This document shows, in pieces, positions 37,344-46,770 of a DNA stretch of 64,000 bases. The notes beneath the pieces are model-generated. The model saw only the letters and a program-made list of their open reading frames with translations. It was not told the origin of the DNA and ran no database searches. The stretch is taken from assembly GCA_949286985.1 (NCBI GenBank), contig CASEEM010000042.1:1-64000 (forward strand), given 5' to 3'. Origin of the DNA: an uncultured Eubacteriales bacterium (lineage in GTDB: Bacteria; Bacillota; Clostridia; Peptostreptococcales; Anaerovoracaceae). Each line of letters starts with the position of its first letter. Positions within the stretch are counted from its first letter, which is position 1. The translations under genes were made by a program, and so were the position numbers.

Positions 37344-38402
37344 ATGAATATTTTGATTGATGCCATGGGTGGCGACCATGCACCGGAAGAAATTGTGAAG
37401 GGTGCTGTCGCAGCTGCTTCGGAAATGGAAGATACGATCATCTCGCTGATCGGACCGGAGGAGGCCGTTCGTGAAGAGCTGACCAAGAATCACTGGGAGG
37501 GTACGAATATCGAAATCGTCCCGGCGTCGGAGGTCATCACGAATCATGAGCATCCGGCGATGGCTGTACGCAAGAAGAAGGATTCAACGATCGTCAAGGG
37601 TATGAACCTCGTCAAGAGCGGTGAAGCAGATGTCTTCATCTCGGGCGGCAGCACGGGAGCGCTCCTTTCGGCAGGGCTTCTCAATCTCGGACGCATCAAG
37701 GGTATTCGCCGTCCGGGCATTGCCGCCTTCTTCCCGAAGATCGGCAAGAATGATGCTACGCTGATTCTCGACTGCGGAGCCAATGTCGAGGCCAAGGCCG
37801 AATACCTCGAGCAGTTCGGCATCATGGGCAGCATTTTCGTCGAGTGTGTCAAGGGCATCAAGAACCCGGAGGTTCGCCTGCTCAATGTCGGCGCGGAGGC
37901 CGAGAAGGGAGACGAGCTTCACAAGGAGGCTTATCAGCGCCTTTCGAAGGCGAATATTAATTTCTGCGGTAACGTCGAAGGCCGTGAGGTCTGCCTCGGC
38001 GTTTGCGATGTCGTCGTCACGGACGGCTTTGCGGGCAACGTCTTCCTCAAGAGCTCGGAGGGTATCGCCCTCGCTGTCATGAACCGAATCAAGGATGTCA
38101 TGATGAGCAGCACGAGCTCGAAGGTGGCCGCATTGATGCTCAAGGGCAAGATGAGAAGCCTCAAGAGCGAGTTCGATTATTCCGAGGAGGGCGGAGCCCC
38201 GATTCTCGGACTCAAGGGCGCCGTCCTCAAAATTCACGGCAGCTCGAAGGCCGATGCGGTTTATAATGCGATTCGCAAGGCGAAGGTCTATGTCGAAAAC
38301 GATGTCACGAAGCGCATCGAGACGGCCATCGCCGAGGAGCAGGGGCGCATGAAGAAGAAAGCGGAAGCGGTCGAGGACGCCGGCGAGGCGACGGAAGCAT
38401 AG
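37344..38402 (+). CDS. plsX: Phosphate acyltransferase PlsX
   Basis: Makes acyl-phosphate from acyl-ACP for glycerol-3-phosphate acylation by PlsY (encoded at 44,911). Conserved parts are MNILIDAMGGDHAPEEIV at the N terminus, SGGSTGALLSAGLL, LILDCGANVEAK and TDGFAGNVFLKSSEG. The ATG at 37344 sits behind CCAAGGAGG; the upstream in-frame ATG at 37320 adds eight residues without support. It has 352 residues with a short A/E-rich end. It is followed by rnc rather than by the fabD-fabG-acpP genes found here in many Firmicutes. Confidence 0.95.
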   Translation: MNILIDAMGGDHAPEEIVKGAVAAASEMEDTIISLIGPEEAVREELTKNHWEGTNIEIVPASEVITNHEHPAMAVRKKKDSTIVKGMNLVKSGEADVFISGGSTGALLSAGLLNLGRIKGIRRPGIAAFFPKIGKNDATLILDCGANVEAKAEYLEQFGIMGSIFVECVKGIKNPEVRLLNVGAEAEKGDELHKEAYQRLSKANINFCGNVEGREVCLGVCDVVVTDGFAGNVFLKSSEGIALAVMNRIKDVMMSSTSSKVAALMLKGKMRSLKSEFDYSEEGGAPILGLKGAVLKIHGSSKADAVYNAIRKAKVYVENDVTKRIETAIAEEQGRMKKKAEAVEDAGEATEA

Positions 38403-38418
38403 ACGGCCGGAGGAACCT

Positions 38419-39117
38419 TTGTTGAATAATCATCACGAATTAGAAGAAAGAATCGGATATACTTTTCAGAATCAGAAACTTCTCGAGACATCGCTCACCC
38501 ACAGCTCCTATGTAGCGGAGCACGGCAAGTCCTATTGGTACAATAACGAGCGCCTGGAATTTCTCGGGGATGCTTATCTTGATGCCATCATCGGCAGGAA
38601 GCTCTTCGCGATGATGCCGGAGGACAAGGAGGGCGTTCTGTCCAAAACGCGCGCCGATGTTGTCTGCGAACGCTCGCTCGCTGAGATTGCGCGCAGCATG
38701 GAGCTCGGAGATCATCTTCGGCTCGGACACGGCGAAGAAATGGGAGGCGGACGCAAGAAGGATTCCATCCTCGCCGATGCGACGGAAGCATTGATCGGCG
38801 CGCTGCTCCTCGATGCGGGATACGAAGCGACGGAGAAGATCGTTCTCCGTCTTTTCCGCGAGCGCATTCGCAAAGCCGTGAAGGGAGAGCTGTATCGCGA
38901 TTACAAGACGGTTCTTCAGGAACGCATTCAAGCCAAATACCATTCGGTCACGATTCTCTATGAGATCATCGAGGAGAGCGGACCGGACCATGATAAACAG
39001 TTTGTCGCGCAGGTTTCCGTGCACGGGGAGAAGCTCGGGACGGGAAGCGGGCGCAGCAAGAAGGAAGCGGAACAGAACGCCGCGAAGGCCGTTCTGGAAG
39101 CGAAGGGAGTTCTATAG
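38419..39117 (+). CDS. rnc: Ribonuclease III
   Basis: Double-strand-specific endoribonuclease for rRNA and mRNA processing. The catalytic motif NERLEFLGDAYLD carries E44 and D51, and a second catalytic set lies in ADATEALIGALLLDAG; a C-terminal dsRNA-binding domain ends ...GRSKKEAEQNAAKAVLEAKG. TTG codons at 38419 and 38422 are the only plausible starts behind GGAGG (38409-38413). 232 residues. The smc start codon follows the stop with no gap. Confidence 0.95.
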   Translation: MLNNHHELEERIGYTFQNQKLLETSLTHSSYVAEHGKSYWYNNERLEFLGDAYLDAIIGRKLFAMMPEDKEGVLSKTRADVVCERSLAEIARSMELGDHLRLGHGEEMGGGRKKDSILADATEALIGALLLDAGYEATEKIVLRLFRERIRKAVKGELYRDYKTVLQERIQAKYHSVTILYEIIEESGPDHDKQFVAQVSVHGEKLGTGSGRSKKEAEQNAAKAVLEAKGVL

Positions 39118-42100
39118 TTGCACTTTAAGCGAATTGAAATGCAGGGATTTAAATCCTTTGCGGATCCGGTGACGATCGAACTGAATGACGGCATCACCTG
39201 TATTGTCGGTCCGAACGGAAGCGGGAAGAGCAATATCAGCGACGCGCTTCGTTGGGTCGTCGGCGAACAGAGCCCTCGCTCTCTTCGCGGCGGGAAGATG
39301 GATGATGTCATCTTTGCCGGCACCGCGACGCGCAAACCGAAGAGCATGGCGGAGGTCTCGCTCGTCATCGACAATACCTCCGGCTTTCTTCCGCTGGAGT
39401 ACAGCGAGGTCCAGGTCACGCGGCGGATGTATCGCTCAGGCGAGAGCGAATATCTGATCAATGGGAATCAGTGTCGCCTTCGTGACATCAAGGAACTCTT
39501 CATGGATACCGGCATCGGAGTTGACGGATATTCTATTATCGGTCAAGGAAAGATCCAGGATATCGTTTCGACGAAGCCGGAAAACCGCCGCGAGATCTTC
39601 GAAGAGGCGGCGGGCGTCGTCCTCTATAAGACCCGCAAGCAGGAGGCGGAGCGCAAGCTCCGTTCGGCCGAAGAGAATATCGACCGCGTACGCGACATCC
39701 TCGGGGAGATTGAAGGACGCATCGGCGGCCTTAAGGAGGAATCGGAGAAGGCTACGGAATATCTGGAACTGAAGGGCCGCTATCGCAAGGTCGGCGTCAA
39801 CCTCCTTCTTTACAGCCTCGACTCGCTGGCGCGTTCCATCGCATCGAGCAAGGAGGAACTGGAGGCACTTTCCCTGGAGGTACAGAGCAAGGAAGGCCGA
39901 AAGGCTGCGCTCGAGCAGGAGCAGGAAGAGCTTCGCCGCGGCGATGAAGCGGGCAGCGAGGAGGAGCAGCAGACGAATGAAGAACTCCTGCATCGTATGG
40001 AAGAGATCCATGCCCTGACGAACCGCGGCCAGGTCAATGTCGAGAAGATCGCGGCACTCGAGAAGGATCTCGATCGTATCGAGCAGGTCCTCCGCGATAC
40101 GAAGGAAAAGCTCTCTCGGGAGAGAGAGCACTTCGAGCAGCTCGAAATGCAGGAGAAGCAGGAGCATGCGGAAGCGGAAGCGGAGCTTCGCCGCCTGACC
40201 GAAAAGGAAGCGGAACTGAACCGTGCGAAGACGAAGCAGGAGGCCGTCCGCGGCAAGATCGAGGAATGCAAGGAGAATATCCTTTCGCTCAATAACGGCA
40301 CCATCGCGAAGCGCGCCGAAATCACGACGCTGAAGAATTATCTCGAGCAGCTCAAGGAGCGCAGGGAGCAGCTCTCCGGCAAGGCCGGCGGACGGGATGC
40401 CGAAGAGGAGGAGCAGCGGAAGAAGCTCCTCGAGTCGGAGGAAAAGCTCCGTCTCAAGGAGGACGAGGGCCGTGCGCTCACGGATAAGCGGAACGAGCTT
40501 ATCGCTGAGCTGGAAGAGCTTCACCGGCAGCGCATCCGCCTTCGCGAGGAGACGGAGCAGCTCCATACGGAATATCATCGCACGCAGGCTCGTAAGGCGA
40601 CCATCGAGGAGATGGAGTCCAATTACGAAGGATATAATAATGCCGTTCGCCAGCTGATGCAGTCACATCAGAAGGGCATCATCGGAACGGTCTCTCAGCT
40701 TATCACGGTCCCGAACGGTTATGAGACCGCCGTTGAGACGGCGCTCGGCGCTTCGCTTCAGAATCTCGTCTGCGAGGACGATGAAGCGGCTAAGGAAGGC
40801 ATTCGCATGCTCAAGAGGACTCGCGCCGGAAGGGCGACCTTCCTTCCGCTGGCATCGCTCCGCGGCAAGAGCCTTTATCCGGATGCACGGACAGCGGAGG
40901 CGGAGGGCTTCCTCGGACTCGCTTCGGAAATCGTAGAGGCGGAGGATCGCTATCAGGTCGTCCTCGATTATCTTCTCGGACGCGTGCTCTTCGCCGATAC
41001 GATGAACCATGCGGTTCGTCTCTCGAAGATTGCCCATCAGGGTTATCGCATCGTTACGCTGGACGGAGAAGTCATCAATGCGAGCGGCGCCATCACGGGC
41101 GGACAGTATCGAAATAAGAGCGCCAATCTCCTGGCACGCCGCCATGAGGTGGAAGATCTCACGGAGAAGCTGGCTTCAGAGGAGCAGTGTCTTCAGGAGC
41201 TTCGAAAGGCCGCTGAAGATATCGGACAGAAGGAGCAGGAGCTTCGCCGTCAGCTGACGGAGCGTGAAGAAGAGCTTTCGAGTCTTGCGATCGCATGCGG
41301 CGTCCTCCGGACGGAGAAGGAGCATCTGGAAGAATCAGCAAAGGCTTCCGGCTCCCGTGCCGAGGAGCTCTCGAAGGAGATGGAGATCCTCATCGAGGAT
41401 ATCGAGCTTGCCGAGAAGAGGATCCGCGATTATGAGGAGAGAATCCGGGCCGCCGAGGAGCAAGCCTGTGAGACGGAGGCTGCGGCTGAAGCCTTGATGG
41501 CCGAGGAGGAGCGTTACGGGCTTCAGGCGGAGGAACTGGCCGAGGAGCTCACGAGCATCCGGCTCCGCACGAAGGAGCTTGAGACGAAGAGCTTCGCGCT
41601 GAATGAGATGATCGAGCGCGTCCGCGATACGATGCAGGATTATGAGAGCACGATGGAGGACGCGGAGGCGGAGAAAGCGGAGGCGGAGAAGGAGAAGGAG
41701 CTGCTCGGGGCGAGTGACGAGGCGGCGGCCGAGAAGCGAGAGAAGCTGGAGACTTCGAAGCACGAGCTGGAGCTCCGTTTGGAACGCCTGCGCCGCGAGC
41801 GCGAGGAGCGCAGGAAGCGGAGAGAGGCGCTGAATGCCGAACTGAAGTCGCTGAATGAGGCACTCTCCGCGGAGAGCGACCGCAAATACAAGCTGGAAGT
41901 CAAGCGCGCGAAGGATGAGACGCTCTCCGAGACGCAGAAGGATAAGCTCTGGGATGAATTCGAGATGTCCTATGCCGAGGCTCTCGAGCATCGCGATCCG
42001 GACTTCTCGGTGACGGCAGGAAATCGCGAATCCAAGGCGGTTAAGCTTCGCATAGCAGAGCTCGGCGATGTCAACATCGGATCCATTGAGGAATATAAGC

Positions 42101-42684
42101 AGGTCTCGAAGCGATATGAATTCATGAAGGATCAGGAAGAAGATCTGGAGCGAGCCATGACGGAGCTGAATGATATCATCTCCAACATGGACCGCACGAT
42201 TCGTACGCGCTTCAAGGAGAACTTCGATGCCGTCGCATTGAACTTTGAAGAGATCTTCAAGGAACTCTTCGGCGGCGGCCATGCGGAGCTCACCTTGGAG
42301 AATGAAGACGATCCGCTGACGTCCGGCATCGATATTGTCGCTCAGCCGCCGGGCAAAAGGCTCAAGAATATCAATCTCATGTCCGGCGGTGAGAAGACGC
42401 TTACGGCCATCGCCTTGATGTTTGCCGTATTGAAAGCGAAGCCGACACCGTTCTGCATTCTCGACGAGGTCGAAGCAGCGCTGGACGAGGCGAATATCGA
42501 GCGCTTTTCCTCTTACCTTCGTCATTTCAACGAAGTACAATTCGCCCTCATCACCCACCACAAAGAAACGATGGAGCACGCGGACGTTCTCTACGGTGTC
42601 ACGATGCCGGAACAGGGCATCTCTCGCGTCCTCTCTCTTCGCTTGGAAGATCATTTCGACCCGAGCGAATATACGAACGACTAG
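39118..42684 (+). CDS. smc: Chromosome segregation protein SMC
   Basis: Condensin ATPase that organises and separates the chromosome. Walker A GPNGSGKSN at residues ~31-39 follows MHFKRIEMQGFKSFADPV; coiled coil fills ~165-505; the hinge (~515-660) has GIIGTVSQLITVPNGYETAV and GEVINASGAITGGQYR; a second coiled coil follows; the signature SGGEKTL (~1089) and Walker B CILDEVEAALDEAN end the head. 1,188 residues, a standard length. The start is the TTG directly after the rnc stop, with GAAGGGAG upstream. scpA and scpB are not in the window. Confidence 0.97.
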   Translation: MHFKRIEMQGFKSFADPVTIELNDGITCIVGPNGSGKSNISDALRWVVGEQSPRSLRGGKMDDVIFAGTATRKPKSMAEVSLVIDNTSGFLPLEYSEVQVTRRMYRSGESEYLINGNQCRLRDIKELFMDTGIGVDGYSIIGQGKIQDIVSTKPENRREIFEEAAGVVLYKTRKQEAERKLRSAEENIDRVRDILGEIEGRIGGLKEESEKATEYLELKGRYRKVGVNLLLYSLDSLARSIASSKEELEALSLEVQSKEGRKAALEQEQEELRRGDEAGSEEEQQTNEELLHRMEEIHALTNRGQVNVEKIAALEKDLDRIEQVLRDTKEKLSREREHFEQLEMQEKQEHAEAEAELRRLTEKEAELNRAKTKQEAVRGKIEECKENILSLNNGTIAKRAEITTLKNYLEQLKERREQLSGKAGGRDAEEEEQRKKLLESEEKLRLKEDEGRALTDKRNELIAELEELHRQRIRLREETEQLHTEYHRTQARKATIEEMESNYEGYNNAVRQLMQSHQKGIIGTVSQLITVPNGYETAVETALGASLQNLVCEDDEAAKEGIRMLKRTRAGRATFLPLASLRGKSLYPDARTAEAEGFLGLASEIVEAEDRYQVVLDYLLGRVLFADTMNHAVRLSKIAHQGYRIVTLDGEVINASGAITGGQYRNKSANLLARRHEVEDLTEKLASEEQCLQELRKAAEDIGQKEQELRRQLTEREEELSSLAIACGVLRTEKEHLEESAKASGSRAEELSKEMEILIEDIELAEKRIRDYEERIRAAEEQACETEAAAEALMAEEERYGLQAEELAEELTSIRLRTKELETKSFALNEMIERVRDTMQDYESTMEDAEAEKAEAEKEKELLGASDEAAAEKREKLETSKHELELRLERLRREREERRKRREALNAELKSLNEALSAESDRKYKLEVKRAKDETLSETQKDKLWDEFEMSYAEALEHRDPDFSVTAGNRESKAVKLRIAELGDVNIGSIEEYKQVSKRYEFMKDQEEDLERAMTELNDIISNMDRTIRTRFKENFDAVALNFEEIFKELFGGGHAELTLENEDDPLTSGIDIVAQPPGKRLKNINLMSGGEKTLTAIALMFAVLKAKPTPFCILDEVEAALDEANIERFSSYLRHFNEVQFALITHHKETMEHADVLYGVTMPEQGISRVLSLRLEDHFDPSEYTND

Positions 42685-42705
42685 CCTTCCCGAAGGAGGA
42701 ACAGC

Positions 42706-43602
42706 ATGGGACTTTTCACCAAAAAAAGCGCATTTAAGAAGCTGACGGAGCAGATCACCAATGTCATTGTCGGCAATCCGAATCTCGATGAGACCTTCTA
42801 CGAAGAACTGGAAGAATCGCTCATCCTTTCGGATATCGGCATGGAGACGACGGAGAAGATCATGGAAAAGCTCCGTGAGCGCATCAATCAGCGCTACCTC
42901 ACGAAGCCTGAAGATATCAAGAAGGCTCTCGAAGCGGTCATTGCGGAATGCGTGGATAAGGGTGAGCGGAATCGCATGAAGGAGGAATATCCTCTCCTCA
43001 TCCTGATGATCGGCATCAACGGCGGAGGCAAGACCACGACCATCGGCAAGCTGACGCATTATTATAAGCAGAAGGGGAAGACTGTCATGCTTGCAGCTGC
43101 GGATACCTTCCGTGCTGCCGCTGCCGATCAGCTCGTACGCTGGGGAGAACGAACGGAGACGAGGGTCATCCGTCACGAAGAGGGAACCGATCCCGGCGCC
43201 GTTCTTTTCGATGCGATTCAGGCAGCGAAGGCGGCAGGGACGGACGTCCTCCTCTGCGATACGGCAGGACGTCTCCAGAACAAGACGAATTTGATGCGCG
43301 AGCTCGCGAAGATGAATAAGATCATCGACCGCGAATACCCGGAGGCGGCTCGCGAGACGCTTCTCGTTCTCGATGCGACGACGGGAAAGAATGCCATCAG
43401 CCAGGCAGCGGAGTTTAAGGAGACCGCAGAGATTACCGGCATCGTCCTCACAAAGATGGACGGTACGGCACGAGGCGGGATATCCATCACCATCACGGAT
43501 GAGTTTGATCTTCCGATCAAATTCATCGGCATGGGTGAAGGGATCGATGATTTGAAGGAGTTTGATCCGAAAGAATTTGCGGGAGGTATGTTCGATGAGT
43601 AA
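42706..43602 (+). CDS. ftsY: Signal recognition particle receptor FtsY
   Basis: SRP GTPase that brings ribosomes to the membrane for protein insertion. N and G domains only: GINGGGKTTTIGKLTH (from ~103), AADTFRAAAADQL, DTAGRLQNKTNLM, TKMDGTARGG and FIGMGEGIDDLKEFD. There is no long acidic A domain; the N terminus (MGLFTKKSAFKKLTE) is short as in Gram-positive bacteria. It follows smc as usual. The next gene is der, whereas ylxM-ffh would often follow. Its last 8 bases overlap der. Confidence 0.96.
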   Translation: MGLFTKKSAFKKLTEQITNVIVGNPNLDETFYEELEESLILSDIGMETTEKIMEKLRERINQRYLTKPEDIKKALEAVIAECVDKGERNRMKEEYPLLILMIGINGGGKTTTIGKLTHYYKQKGKTVMLAAADTFRAAAADQLVRWGERTETRVIRHEEGTDPGAVLFDAIQAAKAAGTDVLLCDTAGRLQNKTNLMRELAKMNKIIDREYPEAARETLLVLDATTGKNAISQAAEFKETAEITGIVLTKMDGTARGGISITITDEFDLPIKFIGMGEGIDDLKEFDPKEFAGGMFDE

Positions 43603-44914
43603 ACCGATTCTGGCTGTCGTCGGCCGACCGAATGTCGGTAAATCCACATTTTTCAATCGAATTATCGGCGAACGAAAGGCCATCGTCGAAGATGTTCCCG
43701 GCGTCACGCGTGACCGCATCTATGCGGAGACGGAGTGGAACGGCAAGGAATTCGCCGTCATCGATACGGGCGGTATTGAAGCGAATACGGATGATCCGAT
43801 TCTCTCGCAGATGAGAGATCAGGCCGTGACCGCGATGGATATGGCGGATGTCATCGTCTTCATGGTCGACGGCAAGGACGGCATCACCTCGGCGGATACG
43901 GATGTCGCGATGATGCTGCGCCGCACCGGCAAGAAGGTGATCCTGGTCGTTAACAAGGTCGATAATCCGTCGAAATACGGCGATGCTATCTATGACTTCT
44001 ATGAGCTCGGACTCGGAGAGCCGATTCCGATCTCTTCCGCCAATATGTTGAACATCGGCGACCTTCTCGACGAAATCGTTGCCGGTTTTCCGGAGGACAG
44101 CTTCGGATATAATGAAGAAGCGACCAAAATCGCTATCATCGGCAAGCCGAATGTCGGCAAATCCTCAATGGTCAATGCTTTGACAAAGCAGAACCGCGTC
44201 ATCGTCTCTTCGATTGCGGGTACGACGCGCGATTCCATCGATACGCCGTTCACTTATCATGATAAGGATTATGTCCTCATCGATACAGCCGGACTTCGGA
44301 AGCGGAGCAAGGTGACGGATTCCGTTGAGCGCTTCAGCGTCATTCGCGCCATCGCCGCCGTGGAGCGCTGCGATATCTGCGTCATGATGATTGATGCCGT
44401 CGAAGGATTGACCGAACAGGATAAGAAGATCATCGGTATCTCACATGAAGCCGGCAAGGGCCTCATGATCGTCGTCAACAAGTGGGACCTGATCGAGAAG
44501 GAGACGAATACCATGCGCGACTATGAGCGCGCTCTCCGTGCCGATCTTCAGTTCGCATCTTATGCGCCGATTCTTTTCACCTCCGTCCTCAAGGGACAGC
44601 GGATCTTTGATGTCATCGAGAAGGCAGAGAAGATCGAGGAGGTTCGCTCGAGAAGAATTACGACGGGACGTCTGAACAGCATCATCGAGGATGCGGTCAT
44701 GATGAGACAACCGCCTTCGGATAAGGGTAAGCGTCTCAAGATCTATTTCGCCAGCCAGATCGGTTCGCGACCGCCGCTCTTTTCGTTCAATATCAATTCT
44801 CGTGAGCTCATGCATTTCTCGTATGCACGATACCTCGAGAACAAGCTGCGCGAGGCGTATGACTTCGAAGGTACGCCGATTCGCTTCCTCTATAATGAGA
44901 AAAAGGAGAAATGA
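43595..44914 (+). CDS. der: Ribosome-assembly GTPase Der (EngA)
   Basis: Tandem-domain GTPase required for 50S assembly. G1 motifs occur twice: GRPNVGKS (~10-17) and GKPNVGKS (~183-190), each with its own DTGG/DTAG and NKxD; a C-terminal KH-like domain follows (RITTGRLNSIIEDA... and GSRPPLFSFNI). An upstream in-frame start at 43562 lies wholly inside ftsY; GGGAGGT sits 7 bases before the ATG at 43595. It overlaps the plsY-gpsA fusion by ATGA. 439 residues. Confidence 0.97.
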   Translation: MSKPILAVVGRPNVGKSTFFNRIIGERKAIVEDVPGVTRDRIYAETEWNGKEFAVIDTGGIEANTDDPILSQMRDQAVTAMDMADVIVFMVDGKDGITSADTDVAMMLRRTGKKVILVVNKVDNPSKYGDAIYDFYELGLGEPIPISSANMLNIGDLLDEIVAGFPEDSFGYNEEATKIAIIGKPNVGKSSMVNALTKQNRVIVSSIAGTTRDSIDTPFTYHDKDYVLIDTAGLRKRSKVTDSVERFSVIRAIAAVERCDICVMMIDAVEGLTEQDKKIIGISHEAGKGLMIVVNKWDLIEKETNTMRDYERALRADLQFASYAPILFTSVLKGQRIFDVIEKAEKIEEVRSRRITTGRLNSIIEDAVMMRQPPSDKGKRLKIYFASQIGSRPPLFSFNINSRELMHFSYARYLENKLREAYDFEGTPIRFLYNEKKEK

Positions 44915-46770
44915 TTTTGATGTTTTATGTCAAACTTGTAGGCTTTATGATAGCTTCATACCTGCTCGGTAATATTTCACCTTCCATTCTGATCAGCCGC
45001 TATTTCTACGGTTTTGATATTCGAACGAAGGGAAGCGGCAATGCCGGAACGACGAATGTTCTTCGCGTGCTCGGCTGGAAGGCGGCTGCAGCGACCCTGG
45101 CCATCGATGTCCTCAAGGGCGTCCTTGCCGTTTATATCACGATTGATTTCTGCGACGATTTCGGCGGCATGCTCGCCTTTGTCGCTGTTTGCCTCGGACA
45201 TATTTATCCGGTCTTCTTCCGCTTCAAGGGAGGCAAGGGTGTGGCAACCGCTCTCGGTGCCATTTGGGCTCTCAATTGGCCGAGTGCCTTTGCCTGCATG
45301 CTGATCGCCTTCCTCGTCCTGGCCATCTCGCATAAGATGTCGATGGCCTCGATTTCGGCGGCCGTATGCTATCCGCTGCTGACTCTCTTCTATTATCCGA
45401 ATATATTTCTGAGCGGCGTCCTGATTGCGATCGTCATCATCTATACGCATCGCTCGAATATCAAGCTCCTCCTGAAGGGTGAAGAGAAATCCCTCAGTGT
45501 GGGCAAGAGCGATGTGGTGGCAAAGCTCGGGAAGCATAAGACGCCTGCCGGAGAAGCGCTCCTCGTTGCGGGCGAGTCTCGTTCGGTTTACTTCCCGCCG
45601 GTTCTTCGCTCGGAAGAGCCGAAGGATTATTATAAGAATGTCAAAGAGCCGAAGCTCGGAGAGAAGAAGAGAAAGGTTGCTGTTCTCGGCTCGGGCGTGC
45701 TCGCTTATGCCTTCGCCGATGTTTTGGCACACCACGGCCATCAGCCGATGCTCTTCGCTGAGAAGGAAGAAGCAGACCGCCTGAAGGAAGAGCGAACTTC
45801 CGCATCGCTTCCCGGTATTCTTCTCTCGAAGAAGATCAAATATACCTCGAATTATCGCACCTTGGCGAATAAGAGAGATTTCGTCCTCCTGGCGATGAAC
45901 CGGAATGAAGCCGAGGAAGCCCTTCCGAAGATCAAGAATCATCTCTCGAAGGATACGATTCTCATCAATGCGATCACCGGACTGACCGAGGATGGCAAAA
46001 CAGCCGACAAATGGCTGGCTTCGGAGGTCGGAAATCCGGTCGTTTCGCTTGCTTTCCCGATCGAAGTTCTGTCGCTCGTTCAGAACGAGCCGGCGACCTT
46101 CTATGTCTACGGCTCGAAGAAATCCTGCCGCAAGAAGGTCACGGAGCTCCTCACGGGACTTCAGACTCGTGCCATCGAGGAGAAGGATGCCAAGGGAACG
46201 GCATATCTCGGTGCTTTCCTCGATGCTTATACTGCAGCTGCCGTTCTTCGCGGCAAGACGAAGGACGATTCCTTCTTCACCATCGCTCGGGGCGAGATCC
46301 TCGCTCTTTCGAAGGCGCTCGGTCTGAAGGAGGAGACGGTTGCAGGTCCGGCCGGTCTCGGCGCGCTCTTCTTCCTGCAGGAAGAGGCTGCTTATGCCTC
46401 AGTTTCGGAGGATAAGGCGGCAGCGGAGGCTGCGATTGCTGCTGTCTTGAAGCTGGCTGAGGATAAGAAGATCGAGCTGCCGCTTCTGAAGGCAGTCATG
46501 GAAGAGATGCACCGCGAGGATGCCATGGCAGAGGAAATGGCCGAAGAAGCGATGGAAGAAGAGCTTCTCACGGAAGAGATCGCCGAAGCATTCGCGAAAG
46601 AGACTCCGGAGGAAATTCCGGAAGAAGCGAACAAGCCGGCTCAGGAGCTCTCGGAGCAGCCGGTGAATCCGGCCGTGCAGAACCGTGCAAGAGCCGCAGA
46701 GAGAAAGGTCCGTTACAGAAAACGCAGAAACAAGAAGAGAACCTCTCACAGCAAAAGGAGAAACGCTTGA
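44911..46770 (+). CDS. PlsY glycerol-3-phosphate acyltransferase fused to a degenerate GpsA-like domain
   Basis: A single 619-residue frame. Residues ~1-195 are a complete PlsY: GSGNAGTTNVLRVLG, GHIYPVFFRFKGGKGVAT and ISHKMSMASISAA, in about seven membrane segments. A linker (~200-250) leads to a Rossmann domain, KVAVLGSGVLAYAFADVL (G260-S-G262), and a helical half that align with NAD-dependent glycerol-3-phosphate dehydrogenase. The usual GALKN catalytic lysine is replaced (GAFLD, L437), and the other conserved lysine of the KG motif reads NAITGL (T356). The last ~80 residues are first acidic, then strongly basic (RKVRYRKRRNKKR). In Clostridia der, plsY and gpsA often stand in this order, so this is a fusion of neighbours. 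Start alternatives are TTG 44917 and ATG 44920, which fit AAGGAG (44903-44908) better. Confidence 0.88.
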   Translation: MILMFYVKLVGFMIASYLLGNISPSILISRYFYGFDIRTKGSGNAGTTNVLRVLGWKAAAATLAIDVLKGVLAVYITIDFCDDFGGMLAFVAVCLGHIYPVFFRFKGGKGVATALGAIWALNWPSAFACMLIAFLVLAISHKMSMASISAAVCYPLLTLFYYPNIFLSGVLIAIVIIYTHRSNIKLLLKGEEKSLSVGKSDVVAKLGKHKTPAGEALLVAGESRSVYFPPVLRSEEPKDYYKNVKEPKLGEKKRKVAVLGSGVLAYAFADVLAHHGHQPMLFAEKEEADRLKEERTSASLPGILLSKKIKYTSNYRTLANKRDFVLLAMNRNEAEEALPKIKNHLSKDTILINAITGLTEDGKTADKWLASEVGNPVVSLAFPIEVLSLVQNEPATFYVYGSKKSCRKKVTELLTGLQTRAIEEKDAKGTAYLGAFLDAYTAAAVLRGKTKDDSFFTIARGEILALSKALGLKEETVAGPAGLGALFFLQEEAAYASVSEDKAAAEAAIAAVLKLAEDKKIELPLLKAVMEEMHREDAMAEEMAEEAMEEELLTEEIAEAFAKETPEEIPEEANKPAQELSEQPVNPAVQNRARAAERKVRYRKRRNKKRTSHSKRRNA

